From assembly GCA_020634245.1 (NCBI GenBank), contig JACKCC010000008.1, positions 62,001 through 126,000 of the forward strand: a DNA stretch of 64,000 nt. Reading direction: 5' to 3'. Both the position numbers and the translations under genes were made by a program. Of the stretch, positions 25,965-34,657 are shown piece after piece (the stretch's first letter is position 1; each line of letters opens with the position of its first letter). The notes beneath the pieces are model-generated. The model had not been told where the DNA came from, did no database searches, and worked only from the letters and a program-made list of their open reading frames with translations. Source of the stretch: Ardenticatenaceae bacterium. GTDB lineage: Bacteria > Chloroflexota > Anaerolineae > Promineifilales > Promineifilaceae.

Positions 25965-26884
25965 AAAAAGTATTTGTCCCCCCTATAAAAAGCCAGGGCA
26001 TTAAAACTAAACTCGTACCGCGTATTCGCCAGGCTGTTCAATCGGATGAAAACGGTAAATGGGTTGAGCCATTCATGGGTACAGGGGTCGTTGGCTTTAA
26101 TATGCGGCCCAAACACGCCCTATTTGTTGACAGCAATCCCCACATCATCAACTTTTATCAGGCCATCAATAACGGCCAAATAACACCAGCCCATGCAAGA
26201 GCCTATCTTGAAAATGAAGGTCGCTTGTTAGCCGAGAATGGCGACGAGCATTATTATCGGGTTCGAAAACGATTTAATCAAACCCATGCACCATTGGACT
26301 TTTTATTTCTCAGCCGGGCCGGGTTTAATGGCATGATTCGCTTTAATCAAAAAGGCAGGTTCAACGTTCCGTTCAATCACAAACCCGAACGTTTTTCCCC
26401 GGCTTACGTGACAAAAGTTGTTAATCAGGTTCAGTACGTTTTTGATTTATGTCGCATGAACGAATACACGTTCGTTTGCCAGGACTTTAGAGATACGTTT
26501 GAGGCAGTTCAAGCCAATGACTTTGTTTACTGCGATCCTCCCTACATGGGCCGCCACGTGGACTATTTTAGCAACTGGAATGCTCAAGATGAGGAAGACC
26601 TATTTCAATTATTGGCCACCTGCAAAAGCAAATTTATTTTATCCACCTGGCATAGTAATCAACATCGCAACAATCCTGCTATTTTATCTTTGGAAGGAAA
26701 ATACCACGTTGTTACCCATGAACACTTTTATCATGTAGGCGCAAGAGAAACAAATCGTAAGCCGGTATTGGAGGCGTTGGTAATGAATTATCACCCTTCA
26801 ATTTATGAGCCATTACACACCGGACAATATCGACAGGCGGCATTACTGGAAACGAAAGCCGCCTATCAACAAGACAAGGAGTAA
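25961..26884 (+). CDS. DNA adenine-N6 methyltransferase, M.EcoRV type
   Basis: This 307-residue D12-class (alpha) methyltransferase protects the cognate sites of the endonuclease. The start VFVPPIKSQGIKTKLVP and the SAM motif WVEPFMGTGVVGFN are very close to M.EcoRV. The catalytic motif IV is DPPY in DFVYCDPPYMGRHVDYF. FLFLSRAGFNGMIRFNQKGRFNVPF and ILSTWHSNQHRNN also match. A-methylation in GATATC is the expected activity. The gene start overlaps the endonuclease stop by four bases, so both are made from one transcript. Several GATATC sites remain in the window (for example 911-916), so protection rather than site loss is likely. Confidence 0.93.
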   Translation: MKKVFVPPIKSQGIKTKLVPRIRQAVQSDENGKWVEPFMGTGVVGFNMRPKHALFVDSNPHIINFYQAINNGQITPAHARAYLENEGRLLAENGDEHYYRVRKRFNQTHAPLDFLFLSRAGFNGMIRFNQKGRFNVPFNHKPERFSPAYVTKVVNQVQYVFDLCRMNEYTFVCQDFRDTFEAVQANDFVYCDPPYMGRHVDYFSNWNAQDEEDLFQLLATCKSKFILSTWHSNQHRNNPAILSLEGKYHVVTHEHFYHVGARETNRKPVLEALVMNYHPSIYEPLHTGQYRQAALLETKAAYQQDKE

Positions 26885-26887
26885 ACG

Positions 26888-27538
26888 TTGAAAATCGCAA
26901 TTTTAGGTGGAACAGGCAACGAAGGTTTTGGGCTAGGTTTCCGTTGGGCAGCCGCCGGACACGAGATCATCATTGGGTCGCGCAAAACCGAGAAGGGCGA
27001 GAGCGCAGCAGCCGACATGAAGGAACGACTGCCTGAAGGCAAGATTTCAGGCACAAACAACCCGGACGCGGCGCAGCAGGCCGACGTTGTCGTGTTGTCT
27101 GTGCCTTACTGGGCACAGGCAGGCACGCTGGAATCGGTCAAGGAGGTGTTGGCCAATAAGCTGCTAATTACTGTTGTGGCTCCCACGGGCGAGAAGGCAG
27201 CGCGAGTCTACCGGTTGGAAAGCGGGCTGTCAGCGGCGGAAGAGGCGCAGAATCAGTTGGAAGGCGTTACTCGCGTTGTGGCAGCGTTCCAGAATATCGG
27301 CGCGCACCACTTGCTGGATTTGGCGCATCAACTGGACTGCGACGTGCTGATTTGCGGCGAGCAGAAGGAAGACAAGCAGGTGGCGATGCAGTTGTGCCAG
27401 GATGCCGGGCTGCACGGCGTGAATGCTGGGGCTTTGCAAAATGCGCGGGCGGTGGAGGAGTTAACGGCCGTACTCATCGCCATCAATATCATCCACAAAG
27501 TCAAAAGTGCGGGCATCCGTATTACAGGACTGGCTTAA
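26888..27538 (+). CDS. npdG: NADPH-dependent F420 reductase
   Basis: This enzyme exchanges hydride between NADP and coenzyme F420. The 216-residue protein starts KIAILGGTGNEGFGLGFRWAAAGHEIIIGSR, the Rossmann motif of the family. VVLSVPYWAQAGTLESVKEVL and the ending ELTAVLIAINIIHKVKSAGIRITGL match F420H2:NADP oxidoreductases. The start codon is TTG at 26888. It is four bases from the methylase stop and is followed by cofE, which supports the F420 link. Confidence 0.87.
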   Translation: MKIAILGGTGNEGFGLGFRWAAAGHEIIIGSRKTEKGESAAADMKERLPEGKISGTNNPDAAQQADVVVLSVPYWAQAGTLESVKEVLANKLLITVVAPTGEKAARVYRLESGLSAAEEAQNQLEGVTRVVAAFQNIGAHHLLDLAHQLDCDVLICGEQKEDKQVAMQLCQDAGLHGVNAGALQNARAVEELTAVLIAINIIHKVKSAGIRITGLA

Positions 27539-27562
27539 AGGCAGAAATCAGAAGGCGGAATG
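27538..27562. repeat. GGCAGAAATCAGAAGGCGGA spacer repeat giving the cofE start
   Basis: A single arm of the GGCAGAA family fills the 21-base gap between npdG and cofE. The ATG of cofE is part of the repeat (GGAATGCAGAA). Other copies are hairpins. Confidence 0.7.
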
Positions 27563-28324
27563 CAGAATTTAACGTTAACGGCCGTGCCCCACATCCCCGA
27601 CGTTCAACCAGGCGACGACGTAGCCGGGTTGATTTTAGCGGCCCTGGACACGACTGATTTGTCATTACAGTCAGGCGATGTGCTGGCCATCGCCCAAAAA
27701 ATCATCTCCAAAGCGGAAGGGCGGCTGGTGCGGCTGGCCGACGTGACGCCGTCGGCGCGAGCCGTTGACGTGGCTGCACAAACGGATAAAGACCCCCGAA
27801 TAGTCGAGTTGATTTTGCAGGAAAGCGATGAAATTTCGCGGCTGAAGCCCGGCGTCTTGGTGGTGCGCCACCGGCTGGGCTTCACCAGCGCCAACGCCGG
27901 CATCGACCGCTCCAACGTTGGCCCGATGACGGACGACGAGTGCGTTTTGCTCCTGCCGCAGGACCCAGATGACTCGGCCCAACGCATCCGGCAGGCGCTC
28001 TGTGACCGTTTGGGGATTGACATTGGCGTTATAATCACCGATAGTCATGGACGGCCGTTCCGCCTGGGAACAGTTGGCGTGGCGATTGGCGTGGCCGGTC
28101 TGCCCGCCCTGTGGGACCGGCGCGGCGAAAAGGATCGTTACGGCTACACCCTTCAGCACACCGACGTAGGCGTAGCCGACGAAATCGCCGCCGCCGCCGG
28201 GCTGCTGATGGGTCAGGCCGGAGAAGGATTGCCTGTTGTTTTGCTGCGTGGCTTGCAACTACCGACACATGAAGGCAAAGCCGCCGACCTGGTTCGACCA
28301 AAAGAATTGGATTTGTATCGTTAG
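27560..28324 (+). CDS. cofE: Coenzyme F420-0:L-glutamate ligase
   Basis: CofE adds L-glutamate residues to F420-0 with GTP. The 254-residue protein shows SGDVLAIAQKIISKAEGRLV near the start, VVRHRLGFTSANAGIDRSNVG in the middle, and VIITDSHGRPFRLGTVGVAIGVAGLPALWD, all family strings. It stands alone without the nitroreductase-like domain found in FbiB. It follows npdG closely, so an F420 unit is likely, though the other F420 biosynthesis genes are not in the window. Confidence 0.92.
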   Translation: MQNLTLTAVPHIPDVQPGDDVAGLILAALDTTDLSLQSGDVLAIAQKIISKAEGRLVRLADVTPSARAVDVAAQTDKDPRIVELILQESDEISRLKPGVLVVRHRLGFTSANAGIDRSNVGPMTDDECVLLLPQDPDDSAQRIRQALCDRLGIDIGVIITDSHGRPFRLGTVGVAIGVAGLPALWDRRGEKDRYGYTLQHTDVGVADEIAAAAGLLMGQAGEGLPVVLLRGLQLPTHEGKAADLVRPKELDLYR

Positions 28325-28334
28325 GAAACACTTT

Positions 28335-29564
28335 TTGCGATTGCGTTATTTTGTACTGGTAGTTCTACTTTTTTTGATCACCGGCTGTCAGGTAGAGATG
28401 CTGCCGTTGCCCACGCGAGCCGTGGCCGCGGTGGTTCCTTTTGTTACCGATGGTGTGCCGCCAACCTTTACGCCGCAGCCGGCAACGGCCGTACCCACCG
28501 CCAGCCCGACCGTCATCCGCGACACTCTCACACCCTCGCCAACGCCGCTGCCCATCCCCACCAACACACCCGTCACCCCAACCAGCACCCCCACCGAAAC
28601 GCTAACACCTGCCCCCTTCGAATACGTCACCAGCACGCCAGACATCAAGCCGGTTGATGAATACGCCGCCTACGAGGTCATCCCCTTTGAAGCGTTTCCC
28701 ACACCGCCGGGCAACAACCGCTGGGGCATGCACTGGATTCCCAACACCAGCCAGGACAAAGGCGTAGTGGATCGATTCGTCGGCGAACTGGTGCGGATGC
28801 ACATCAAATGGTGCGTCTTCCTCAACGACGGCACGGATATTGGTGGTAACGATTACCTGGTGGAGCGCCTGGTCGCCAATGGCATCATGCCCGTCATGCG
28901 CCTGTATCGCTCAGAAGTGGCCGCTTATGATGGCGACCTTTATGCCATGGTTAAACATTACCGGGCCAAAGGCGTCTATTACTACCAGCTTTACAACGAA
29001 CCGAATGTGAATGTCGAAAACAATCAGGGGTTTGCCAATCCCAATCAATATGCCCAGGCCTGGGCCATCGGCGCGCGGGCCATCATCAGTGCTGGCGGCC
29101 TGCCAGGGATTGGTGGGTTTAGCCCCGGCGGTGAATATAATCATTATGATTTTTTAGACCGGACACTGCGGGCATTGGAATACAGCGGAGATGATCATTT
29201 GTTGAATCACGCCTGGCTGTCAGTTCACAATTATCATGGACTGCGCGCCTACGACGACCCCGACGGCTTTCTGCTGTTTCGCAAATATGATGAGATCGTG
29301 CGCAGTCATCTCGGCCGTTCCCTGCCCATGATTGGCACCGAAGGCGGTTCCTACAGCCCTGATCCCAACGTGGAGAAGCAGTTCATCATTTTTGAATACA
29401 GCTATATGCGCGAGGCTGAACCGTATTTATTGGCCTACAGTCACTGGATTTTAGCCAATCAAGAGGGGGGACACCACGATGATCGCTGGGAGTTCCAGGC
29501 CTTATTCCGTGCCGGATTTATCCATCCGGTGGTAACGGATTTTTTCTACAGAAACAGCAAGTAA
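28335..29564 (+). CDS. Glycosidase-like lipoprotein
   Basis: The start is taken at TTG 28335, 10 bases after cofE, with AGGA in place. It gives a signal peptide MRLRYFVLVVLLFLITGC ending in a lipobox, so the Cys would be lipidated. A Thr/Pro-rich linker (about residues 50-100) leads to a globular domain. That domain has VYYYQLYNEPNVN, where Asn-Glu-Pro fits the acid/base of clan GH-A glycosidases, and LPMIGTEGGSY with a Glu fitting the nucleophile. The barrel seems like the GH5/GH39 range, but the exact family and substrate are not clear. Expected location is the outer face of the membrane. Confidence 0.72.
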   Translation: MRLRYFVLVVLLFLITGCQVEMLPLPTRAVAAVVPFVTDGVPPTFTPQPATAVPTASPTVIRDTLTPSPTPLPIPTNTPVTPTSTPTETLTPAPFEYVTSTPDIKPVDEYAAYEVIPFEAFPTPPGNNRWGMHWIPNTSQDKGVVDRFVGELVRMHIKWCVFLNDGTDIGGNDYLVERLVANGIMPVMRLYRSEVAAYDGDLYAMVKHYRAKGVYYYQLYNEPNVNVENNQGFANPNQYAQAWAIGARAIISAGGLPGIGGFSPGGEYNHYDFLDRTLRALEYSGDDHLLNHAWLSVHNYHGLRAYDDPDGFLLFRKYDEIVRSHLGRSLPMIGTEGGSYSPDPNVEKQFIIFEYSYMREAEPYLLAYSHWILANQEGGHHDDRWEFQALFRAGFIHPVVTDFFYRNSK

Positions 29565-29617
29565 AGGCAGAAATCAGATGGCAGAAATTCATCCCTCTGC
29601 CTTCTGACTTCTGCCTT
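29564..29617. terminator. GGCAGAA-type hairpin between convergent genes
   Basis: The 22-base arms 29564-29585 and 29596-29617 pair with two mismatches (AAGGCAGAAATCAGATGGCA against its complement). It lies exactly between the lipoprotein stop and the HD-gene stop, and supplies the stop codon context of both. It probably ends transcription from both sides, which gives this repeat family a practical role. Confidence 0.72.
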
Positions 29618-30269
29618 ATTTTAAGTCTTCCCCGTTTAGCTCGGCTTCCAGTTTATCCCACAGCTTGTTGAAGGATTTATATCGTTTTTTGGCAGCGCGG
29701 CGGGCCGGTCCGGTGTGCATACTGGCCACCGTTTTCTGCTGCCAGTCAGCGGAGCGAGCGCGGAGGATAATTTGTTCCAACTCCTGGCTTTTGGTGCCAG
29801 CCAGGGCGCTGCCAGTCCAATGGAATGCGGCCGTTAAGCCAATTTTGGACAATTTATCCGCATCCCACAAGACTTGCGATTCCAATTCTTTGAGCGGCTC
29901 ATCCCGCCACAAACCCATGTGGTCTTCGATGGCTCTGGCAACCGGCTCGATTTTTTCCGGCGGGAAGTCAGTTTGGGGCAAGAATTTGCGAGCAAATTTG
30001 GCACCCTCCTGGGGATGTTTGTCTTTGGTTTCTTTGCGGATGTCGTGCAACCAGGCAGCGGCTTCGACGATTTCGGCATCGGCTCCAGTTAAGGCAGCGA
30101 GTTTGTTAGCCAGGGTGACAACGGCCGTTACGTGTTCCCATCGGTAGTTAAATGACGGATCAATTTTGCCGTGGCGCAACTTCAACTCCCGCTCCGTTGC
30201 TTCGCGCATTGCTTTTTGGGCGGCCTTACGCCAATCAGGTTTCTTTTTGTTTTTCTTCGAAGAAGGCAC
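29616..30269 (-). CDS. HD-domain phosphohydrolase
   Basis: This 217-residue cytoplasmic protein has a Lys-rich start. YRWEHVTAVVTLANKLA supplies the first His, AAWLHDIRKE the His-Asp pair, EDHMG a further His, and LWDADKLSKIGL the last Asp of the metal site. Such proteins hydrolyse nucleotides or other phosphomonoesters. The C-terminus is basic and has no recognised domain. It may share a transcript with the downstream-reading PBP gene (23 bases apart on the same strand). Substrate is unknown. Confidence 0.85.
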   Translation of the reverse strand: MPSSKKNKKKPDWRKAAQKAMREATERELKLRHGKIDPSFNYRWEHVTAVVTLANKLAALTGADAEIVEAAAWLHDIRKETKDKHPQEGAKFARKFLPQTDFPPEKIEPVARAIEDHMGLWRDEPLKELESQVLWDADKLSKIGLTAAFHWTGSALAGTKSQELEQIILRARSADWQQKTVASMHTGPARRAAKKRYKSFNKLWDKLEAELNGEDLK

Positions 30270-30292
30270 GATAGTTCTACTCCAAATACAGG

Positions 30293-32518
30293 TTATTCCT
30301 CTGCCCAGGGGAGCCGGGTAAGCGGTGTAATCCCGTAATACAATTCAATAATCCGGCGAAAGATGGGGGCAGCGACTTCTGATCCTTCCCCGGCATGTTC
30401 GATCATTACCACAACCGCGATTTCCGGCTCGACACCGGCCCCGGCAGGCGCGTAACCGACAAACCAGGCGTGGGACGCGCCGGGCGGCGCTTCGGCCGTG
30501 CCTGTTTTGCCGGCCACAGTGATGGGCAGACCGACGAATTGGTATGCGGCCGTTCCCAGATTTTGGTCGTTGGCCACGCGGTACAAACTGTTTTGAATCA
30601 CCGCCAAATTATCCTGTGTCAGCGGCAGTTCACCCCGAATTTGCGACGGCCACGGTTCTTCCGGTGCGCCTGCGCCGGACCCAATACGATCAATGAGCGT
30701 AGGCCGGTATAAGCGCCCGCCGTTGGCTATGGCAGAGATGACGTCGGCCATTTGCAGCGGCGTCACCTCCACAAACCCCTGGCCAATGGCCATGTTCACT
30801 GCATCGCCAGGAACCCAGCCTTCACCCAGGGTGGTTGCTTTCCATTCCGGGCTGGGAATGGTACCTTCTGCCTCCGACAGTTGAATGCCGGTCACACTGC
30901 CCAGGCCAAATTCACGCGCTGTCAGCGGCAAAAAATCGGGGTTCTGTTCGTTGAGGTTGTAGCCGACATCATAGAAACAACTGTTGCAGGAAACGACCAG
31001 CGCTGTTGCCAGACTGACCGTGCCATGACCGCCTTCCCGCCAATCTTTTTTGATGAAGTTATCACCCAGGCGATTCCAGGTGCCGGTGCTGGTGTAGCGG
31101 GTTTCCGGTGTGTACAGACCGCTGTTGAGGGCGGCCGACATGGTAATAATTTTGAAAGTAGAACCGGCTGGATAGGCGCCTTGAGCGGCGCGATTCAGTA
31201 ACGGCCGTCCCGGATCACTCAACACCGCCCCCAGGTCAACGGCCGCATCCAATCGCACCGAATCAAAAATATCGGGATTGTAAGTGGGGTAGCTGGCCAT
31301 CGCCCGAATCGCGCCCGTGTTCACATCCATTACAATGACGGAACCAGCCGCGCCAATGAGATTGCCAAGCTCATCAACGGGACGGCTGGTGATGGCATCA
31401 GCCAGCGCCTGTTCGACCTGGGCCTGAAAATCGCGGTCAATGGTCGTGTACAGGCTGCGCGCCTGCTGCGGAGCGCTTTCCTGGACGGTGGTAATGTACT
31501 CGCCGCCGGGACCGACAACTGTCAGCGTGCCGCCGGGCTGGCCGCGCAGGTATTCCTCGCCCCATTTTTCTAGCCCGGCCCGGCCAACCTGCTCGTCACC
31601 GCGGTAACCCTGCGCTTTGTAAGCGTCCAGTTCCTCGGCGGTGATGTAGCCAGTGTAGCCAACGATGTGTGGAGCAACACCGTCTTCTGTGTAAAGCCGG
31701 GCCAATCGGGTGGTGGGCGGCGCTAAACCTTTGCCAATGTAGGGCTGGATGGCAACGGCGAATTCCTGCATCACTTCTTCGCGTACTTCGCCAACCGGGG
31801 CCAGCCAATCGGGCTGGTACTCGGCATAGCGGGCGCGGATTTCTTCCGGCGTCTGCCCCAACATCTGGCTAAGGACGGCCAGCATCCCTTCTTCATCTTC
31901 AATCTGGCCAGGGATGACGGCCAGACCAATTACGCTGCCCTGAAAAGCTAGAGCCAGGCCGTTACGGTCGTAAATGTTGGCTCGTGCCGGGATACGCGTG
32001 TCCATATACAGCCGATAGCCGCCTTGCAGTTCAGGCAAGATGAGGTTTTCGCTCCAGACAATGCCCCAACGTCCACCCTCGTAGCTTAGAGGGACAATGT
32101 GATCGCGCACAATACGGCCAACTACGGCCGTATCCCAAATAACCTGCACGCCAAACTCAGCCTTATTGCCATCCTGAAACATCGACAGAGGCTGGGTGCT
32201 AACGGTTTGCACGGTGGCCGTCGTCATCAAATCCTGGTAAAGAGCGACAAAATCGCTGCTGCTAACCAGGGCCTGACTTTGCGGTGCTAACAGGCTGTAC
32301 ATGCCCAAATAGTCGCCATCTTCCCAGGCGCGGAAAAAAGCCCGGCCAATCCCGCTGGCGTCTTCTTCGACGGGAACGGCCGTTGGCAGGGGCGTATTGG
32401 TCGGCAATGGCGTTGCCGTCACTTCCTGGAAAGAATCTTGTGGCAATGGCAGCGTAACGTTTTGGCCACACGCTGCCAGGGTAATCAAAAGCAGGAAAAG
32501 AGTGTATTTTTGCTTCAT
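30293..32518 (-). CDS. Class B penicillin-binding protein, lipoprotein type with NTF2-like domain
   Basis: The protein has 741 residues. The start MKQKYTLFLLLITLAACGQN is a lipoprotein signal, so it is membrane-anchored by lipid rather than by a helix. A Thr/Pro linker and an NTF2-like (MecA N-terminal) domain, about residues 52-165, follow. The pedestal begins PARANIYDRNGLALAFQ. The transpeptidase carries STFK (453-456), SCN (510-512) and KTGT (671-674), so all motifs are intact. This architecture resembles PBP2a/PBP3-like enzymes with low beta-lactam affinity in Firmicutes, though resistance cannot be read from the sequence. It is a second class B PBP beside FtsI. Confidence 0.9.
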   Translation of the reverse strand: MKQKYTLFLLLITLAACGQNVTLPLPQDSFQEVTATPLPTNTPLPTAVPVEEDASGIGRAFFRAWEDGDYLGMYSLLAPQSQALVSSSDFVALYQDLMTTATVQTVSTQPLSMFQDGNKAEFGVQVIWDTAVVGRIVRDHIVPLSYEGGRWGIVWSENLILPELQGGYRLYMDTRIPARANIYDRNGLALAFQGSVIGLAVIPGQIEDEEGMLAVLSQMLGQTPEEIRARYAEYQPDWLAPVGEVREEVMQEFAVAIQPYIGKGLAPPTTRLARLYTEDGVAPHIVGYTGYITAEELDAYKAQGYRGDEQVGRAGLEKWGEEYLRGQPGGTLTVVGPGGEYITTVQESAPQQARSLYTTIDRDFQAQVEQALADAITSRPVDELGNLIGAAGSVIVMDVNTGAIRAMASYPTYNPDIFDSVRLDAAVDLGAVLSDPGRPLLNRAAQGAYPAGSTFKIITMSAALNSGLYTPETRYTSTGTWNRLGDNFIKKDWREGGHGTVSLATALVVSCNSCFYDVGYNLNEQNPDFLPLTAREFGLGSVTGIQLSEAEGTIPSPEWKATTLGEGWVPGDAVNMAIGQGFVEVTPLQMADVISAIANGGRLYRPTLIDRIGSGAGAPEEPWPSQIRGELPLTQDNLAVIQNSLYRVANDQNLGTAAYQFVGLPITVAGKTGTAEAPPGASHAWFVGYAPAGAGVEPEIAVVVMIEHAGEGSEVAAPIFRRIIELYYGITPLTRLPWAEE

Positions 32519-32602
32519 AGATTGAGTTGATTATAGCGCAGACCGCGCCAGTGACTAAAAATTCTCGTTTCTTTAGTAATTCGCGGGGTATCCCCTGGTG
32601 TA

Positions 32603-32625
32603 GGGGTGGGCCTTGTGCCCACCCC
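32603..32625. repeat. GGGGTGGGC hairpin at the left IS border
   Basis: A perfect 9-base inverted repeat with loop CTTGT (GGGGTGGGC...GCCCACCCC). The same sequence is found beyond the other end of the IS at 34053-34073. Confidence 0.8.
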
Positions 32626-32628
32626 ATA

Positions 32629-34050
32629 GGTATCAAGCTAAGGCAATAAATATGTGCAAAAAGAGAACTCTTGAGGCAAACTGGTTTTTTCCACGAAACC
32701 GCAAGCCAAAGGAGTTCTCCATGACAATCATAACACGGATAAGCCAAGCAATGCAGCATGTCCTTACCCATACCGCCACAGAAGCAGCCCAAAAAACTGG
32801 ATTCACCCAGCGGCAAGTGAAGGTGACAGGAGCCAATTTCTGCCAAACGTTAGTCTTTGGCTGGTTACAAGAGCCAGAAGCAACGCTTGAATCCTTGTGC
32901 CAAACTGGCGTGACAGTTGGGTTAGAGATTACGCCGCAGGGTCTTGACCAACGCTTCACCAAAACAGCAAGCGATTGCTTGTACCAGGTTTTGCAGGCAG
33001 CGTTAACCGAAACGATCCAGGCAAAAGCAGTCGCTATTCCCGTTCTACAACGCTTCAATGGCGTATATATTGAAGATAGCAGCAGCATCACCTTGCCAGA
33101 AGAGTTGGCCCCGGTTTGGTCAGGGTGTGGCGGCAGCGGGTCTGCGAGCAATGGCGCTGTCAAGCTGCAAGTCCGCTGGGATGTGTTACATGGGGAAATT
33201 GATGGGCCGCACCTTGTTGATGGGCGCACCCATGACCGCGTTGCGTCTACCTTGAACCGGCCGCTTCCTGAGAGGAGTTTGCTTATTCGTGACTTGGGGT
33301 ATTGGAAGCTAGAGGCGTTAGAAACAATGGATAGGACAGGTTGTTGTTGGCTTTCACGCGCCCAAGCGCAAACTGGGTTTGTTGATAGTTCTGGACAGTC
33401 ATGGTCACAAGCGGCATTTGTACGACAGCAAACAAATGGCTCATTTGACATCCCTATCGAGTTAGGGTTGAAAAAACGTCTCCCAGCCCGGTTTGTAGGT
33501 TTTCGGGTACCGGCTGAAGTTGCTCGGGAACGGCGACGCAAACTTAAAGCTGCTTCTAAACGTAAAGGCCAAACCGTTTCCTCAGCACGACTAGTTTTAT
33601 GTGATTGGACTTTATTTGTCACCAATGTGCCTGTTGACCGTCTCACACCGGCAGAAATTCTTGTCCTGGCTCGCTTGCGTTGGCAGATCGAGCTGCTTTT
33701 CAAACTTTGGAAATCACACGGGCGCATTGATAAATCTCGCTCTGAAAAACCGTGGCGTATCTTGTGTGAACTGTACGCTAAGCTGATTGGCATGATCATC
33801 CAACATTGGTCTTTTTTGATGGCCAATTGGCAATTCCCTGACCGCAGTTTCGTCAAGGCCTCCGCAACCGTGCGTCGCCATGCTATCAATCTGGCCTTGG
33901 CAATCTGTGATTTATCGCGTTTAGCGGAATCGTTGACTATGTTACGGTCTTGTTTATCACATGGCGTACGCATTAACAAAAGTGCTAAATCGCCTCATAC
34001 TTTTCAACTTTTATTAGCTTTAGCTGAGCTTTATGCTTAACTTGATATAC
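32629..34050 (+). mobile_element. IS4-type insertion sequence
   Basis: The element of about 1.4 kb holds one transposase gene. Short imperfect terminal inverted repeats are TATCAAGCTAAG (32631-32642) at the left and CTTAACTTGATA (34036-34047) at the right. Identical GGGTGGGC hairpins flank both ends, so the precise borders and target duplication are not settled. The element lies between the PBP gene and leuS and interrupts no recognised gene. Confidence 0.8.
32721..34040 (+). CDS. IS4-family transposase
   Basis: This DDE transposase has 439 residues. The three acidic residues fit VYIEDSSSI (first Asp), LLIRDLGYWKLE (second Asp) and LRWQIELLFKLWKS (Glu within the Y/R-x-x-x-E-x6-K type motif of IS4 elements). 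The frame is open upstream, but ATG 32721 has AAGGAG 5-10 bases before it and follows the terminal repeat. The frame is uninterrupted, so the gene may be functional. It lacks the ACGGCCGT palindrome found in nearly all neighbours of this size, which suggests foreign origin. Confidence 0.9.
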   Translation: MTIITRISQAMQHVLTHTATEAAQKTGFTQRQVKVTGANFCQTLVFGWLQEPEATLESLCQTGVTVGLEITPQGLDQRFTKTASDCLYQVLQAALTETIQAKAVAIPVLQRFNGVYIEDSSSITLPEELAPVWSGCGGSGSASNGAVKLQVRWDVLHGEIDGPHLVDGRTHDRVASTLNRPLPERSLLIRDLGYWKLEALETMDRTGCCWLSRAQAQTGFVDSSGQSWSQAAFVRQQTNGSFDIPIELGLKKRLPARFVGFRVPAEVARERRRKLKAASKRKGQTVSSARLVLCDWTLFVTNVPVDRLTPAEILVLARLRWQIELLFKLWKSHGRIDKSRSEKPWRILCELYAKLIGMIIQHWSFLMANWQFPDRSFVKASATVRRHAINLALAICDLSRLAESLTMLRSCLSHGVRINKSAKSPHTFQLLLALAELYA

Positions 34051-34052
34051 AT

Positions 34053-34100
34053 GGGGTGGGCCTTGTGCCCACCCAGTCTTGGGCGACCACAAGGGTCGCC
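34053..34100. repeat. Hairpins at the right IS border
   Basis: The first hairpin, 34053-34073, repeats the left-border GGGGTGGGC-CTTGT-GCCCACCC. The second, 34081-34100, is GGGCGACC-ACAAG-GGTCGCCC; note that the loops are complementary. The GGCGACC/GGTCGCC core occurs again inside leuS (36650-36666). Confidence 0.8.
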
Positions 34101-34657
34101 CCTACAAATGGTGTCAACCCCATGGAATTCCAAAGAGCCAAATTCTCTTAATCTGACGGTCAGGGGGTTCGTTGACAAGTGCCAGGCACTTCGCAAGATT
34201 TCTGTATTGACGGGCCGGTCAGGTTATGCTACTCTGCTGAGTATGATGAAACAGTTCGGAAACGGCCGTTATTTAGCATTATTACTTGGCAACATAAACC
34301 GTTGTCGGGTGATGCCTGTTGATTGGTCGTTTTAAGAATAACTATTTCGCTTTTTCGAGGCCACAGGTAACCCGCCTGTGGCCTTTTTGTTTTAAGGATA
34401 TGAGACACCGCTAAACACTGATTCACTTGGATTTTTATCTGTGTTCATCTGTGTAAATCCGTATCCAAAATGAAAAATGAGCATTCGTACTTGTAATTTT
34501 GGACAAACCCTCGTCTTAGCCAGCCCGGTGTCAGGCCGGGATGGTTTATTGCTTGCTGTCCCGGTGCATGGTTGGTTGGATAACGGCCGTGTCTGGCGCC
34601 GGGCAGAGCAAAATGACTAAAGATTGATGATTAAAGATTAAAGACGAGGAACTAAAC
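34101..34657. other. Spacer upstream of leuS
   Basis: No convincing gene is seen. It holds a palindrome at 34176-34191 (AGTGCCAGGCACT type), two ACGGCCGT palindromes, a strong terminator (34359-34388), an ATCTGTGTTCATCTGTGT stretch of the widespread ATCTGTG repeat type near 34436, a CCGG-rich hairpin near 34520, and an ATTGATGATTAAAGATTAAAG repeat that supplies the leuS leader. A 30-codon frame (34243-34335) precedes the terminator but lacks a ribosome site. I looked for a T-box motif and saw none. Confidence 0.4.
34359..34388 (+). terminator. Strong intrinsic terminator before leuS
   Basis: GGCCACAGG (359-367 of this thousand) pairs perfectly with CCTGTGGCC (375-383) and is followed by TTTTTGTTTT. 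It is 270 bases before leuS; what it terminates is not clear, either the IS transcript or a leuS leader. Confidence 0.8.

Noticed and set aside
32633..33979. A long open frame on the minus strand opposite the transposase.
   Set aside because: It is a shadow of the transposase codons; no family features, and it would need to read through the IS border.
34243..34335. A 30-codon open frame before the strong terminator upstream of leuS, a possible leader peptide.
   Set aside because: No ribosome site and no run of Leu codons typical of attenuation; only scattered Leu residues.
34388..34657. Possible T-box leader for leuS.
   Set aside because: The terminator is present, but the conserved T-box sequence that should precede it is not seen, and the distance to leuS is filled by repeats.
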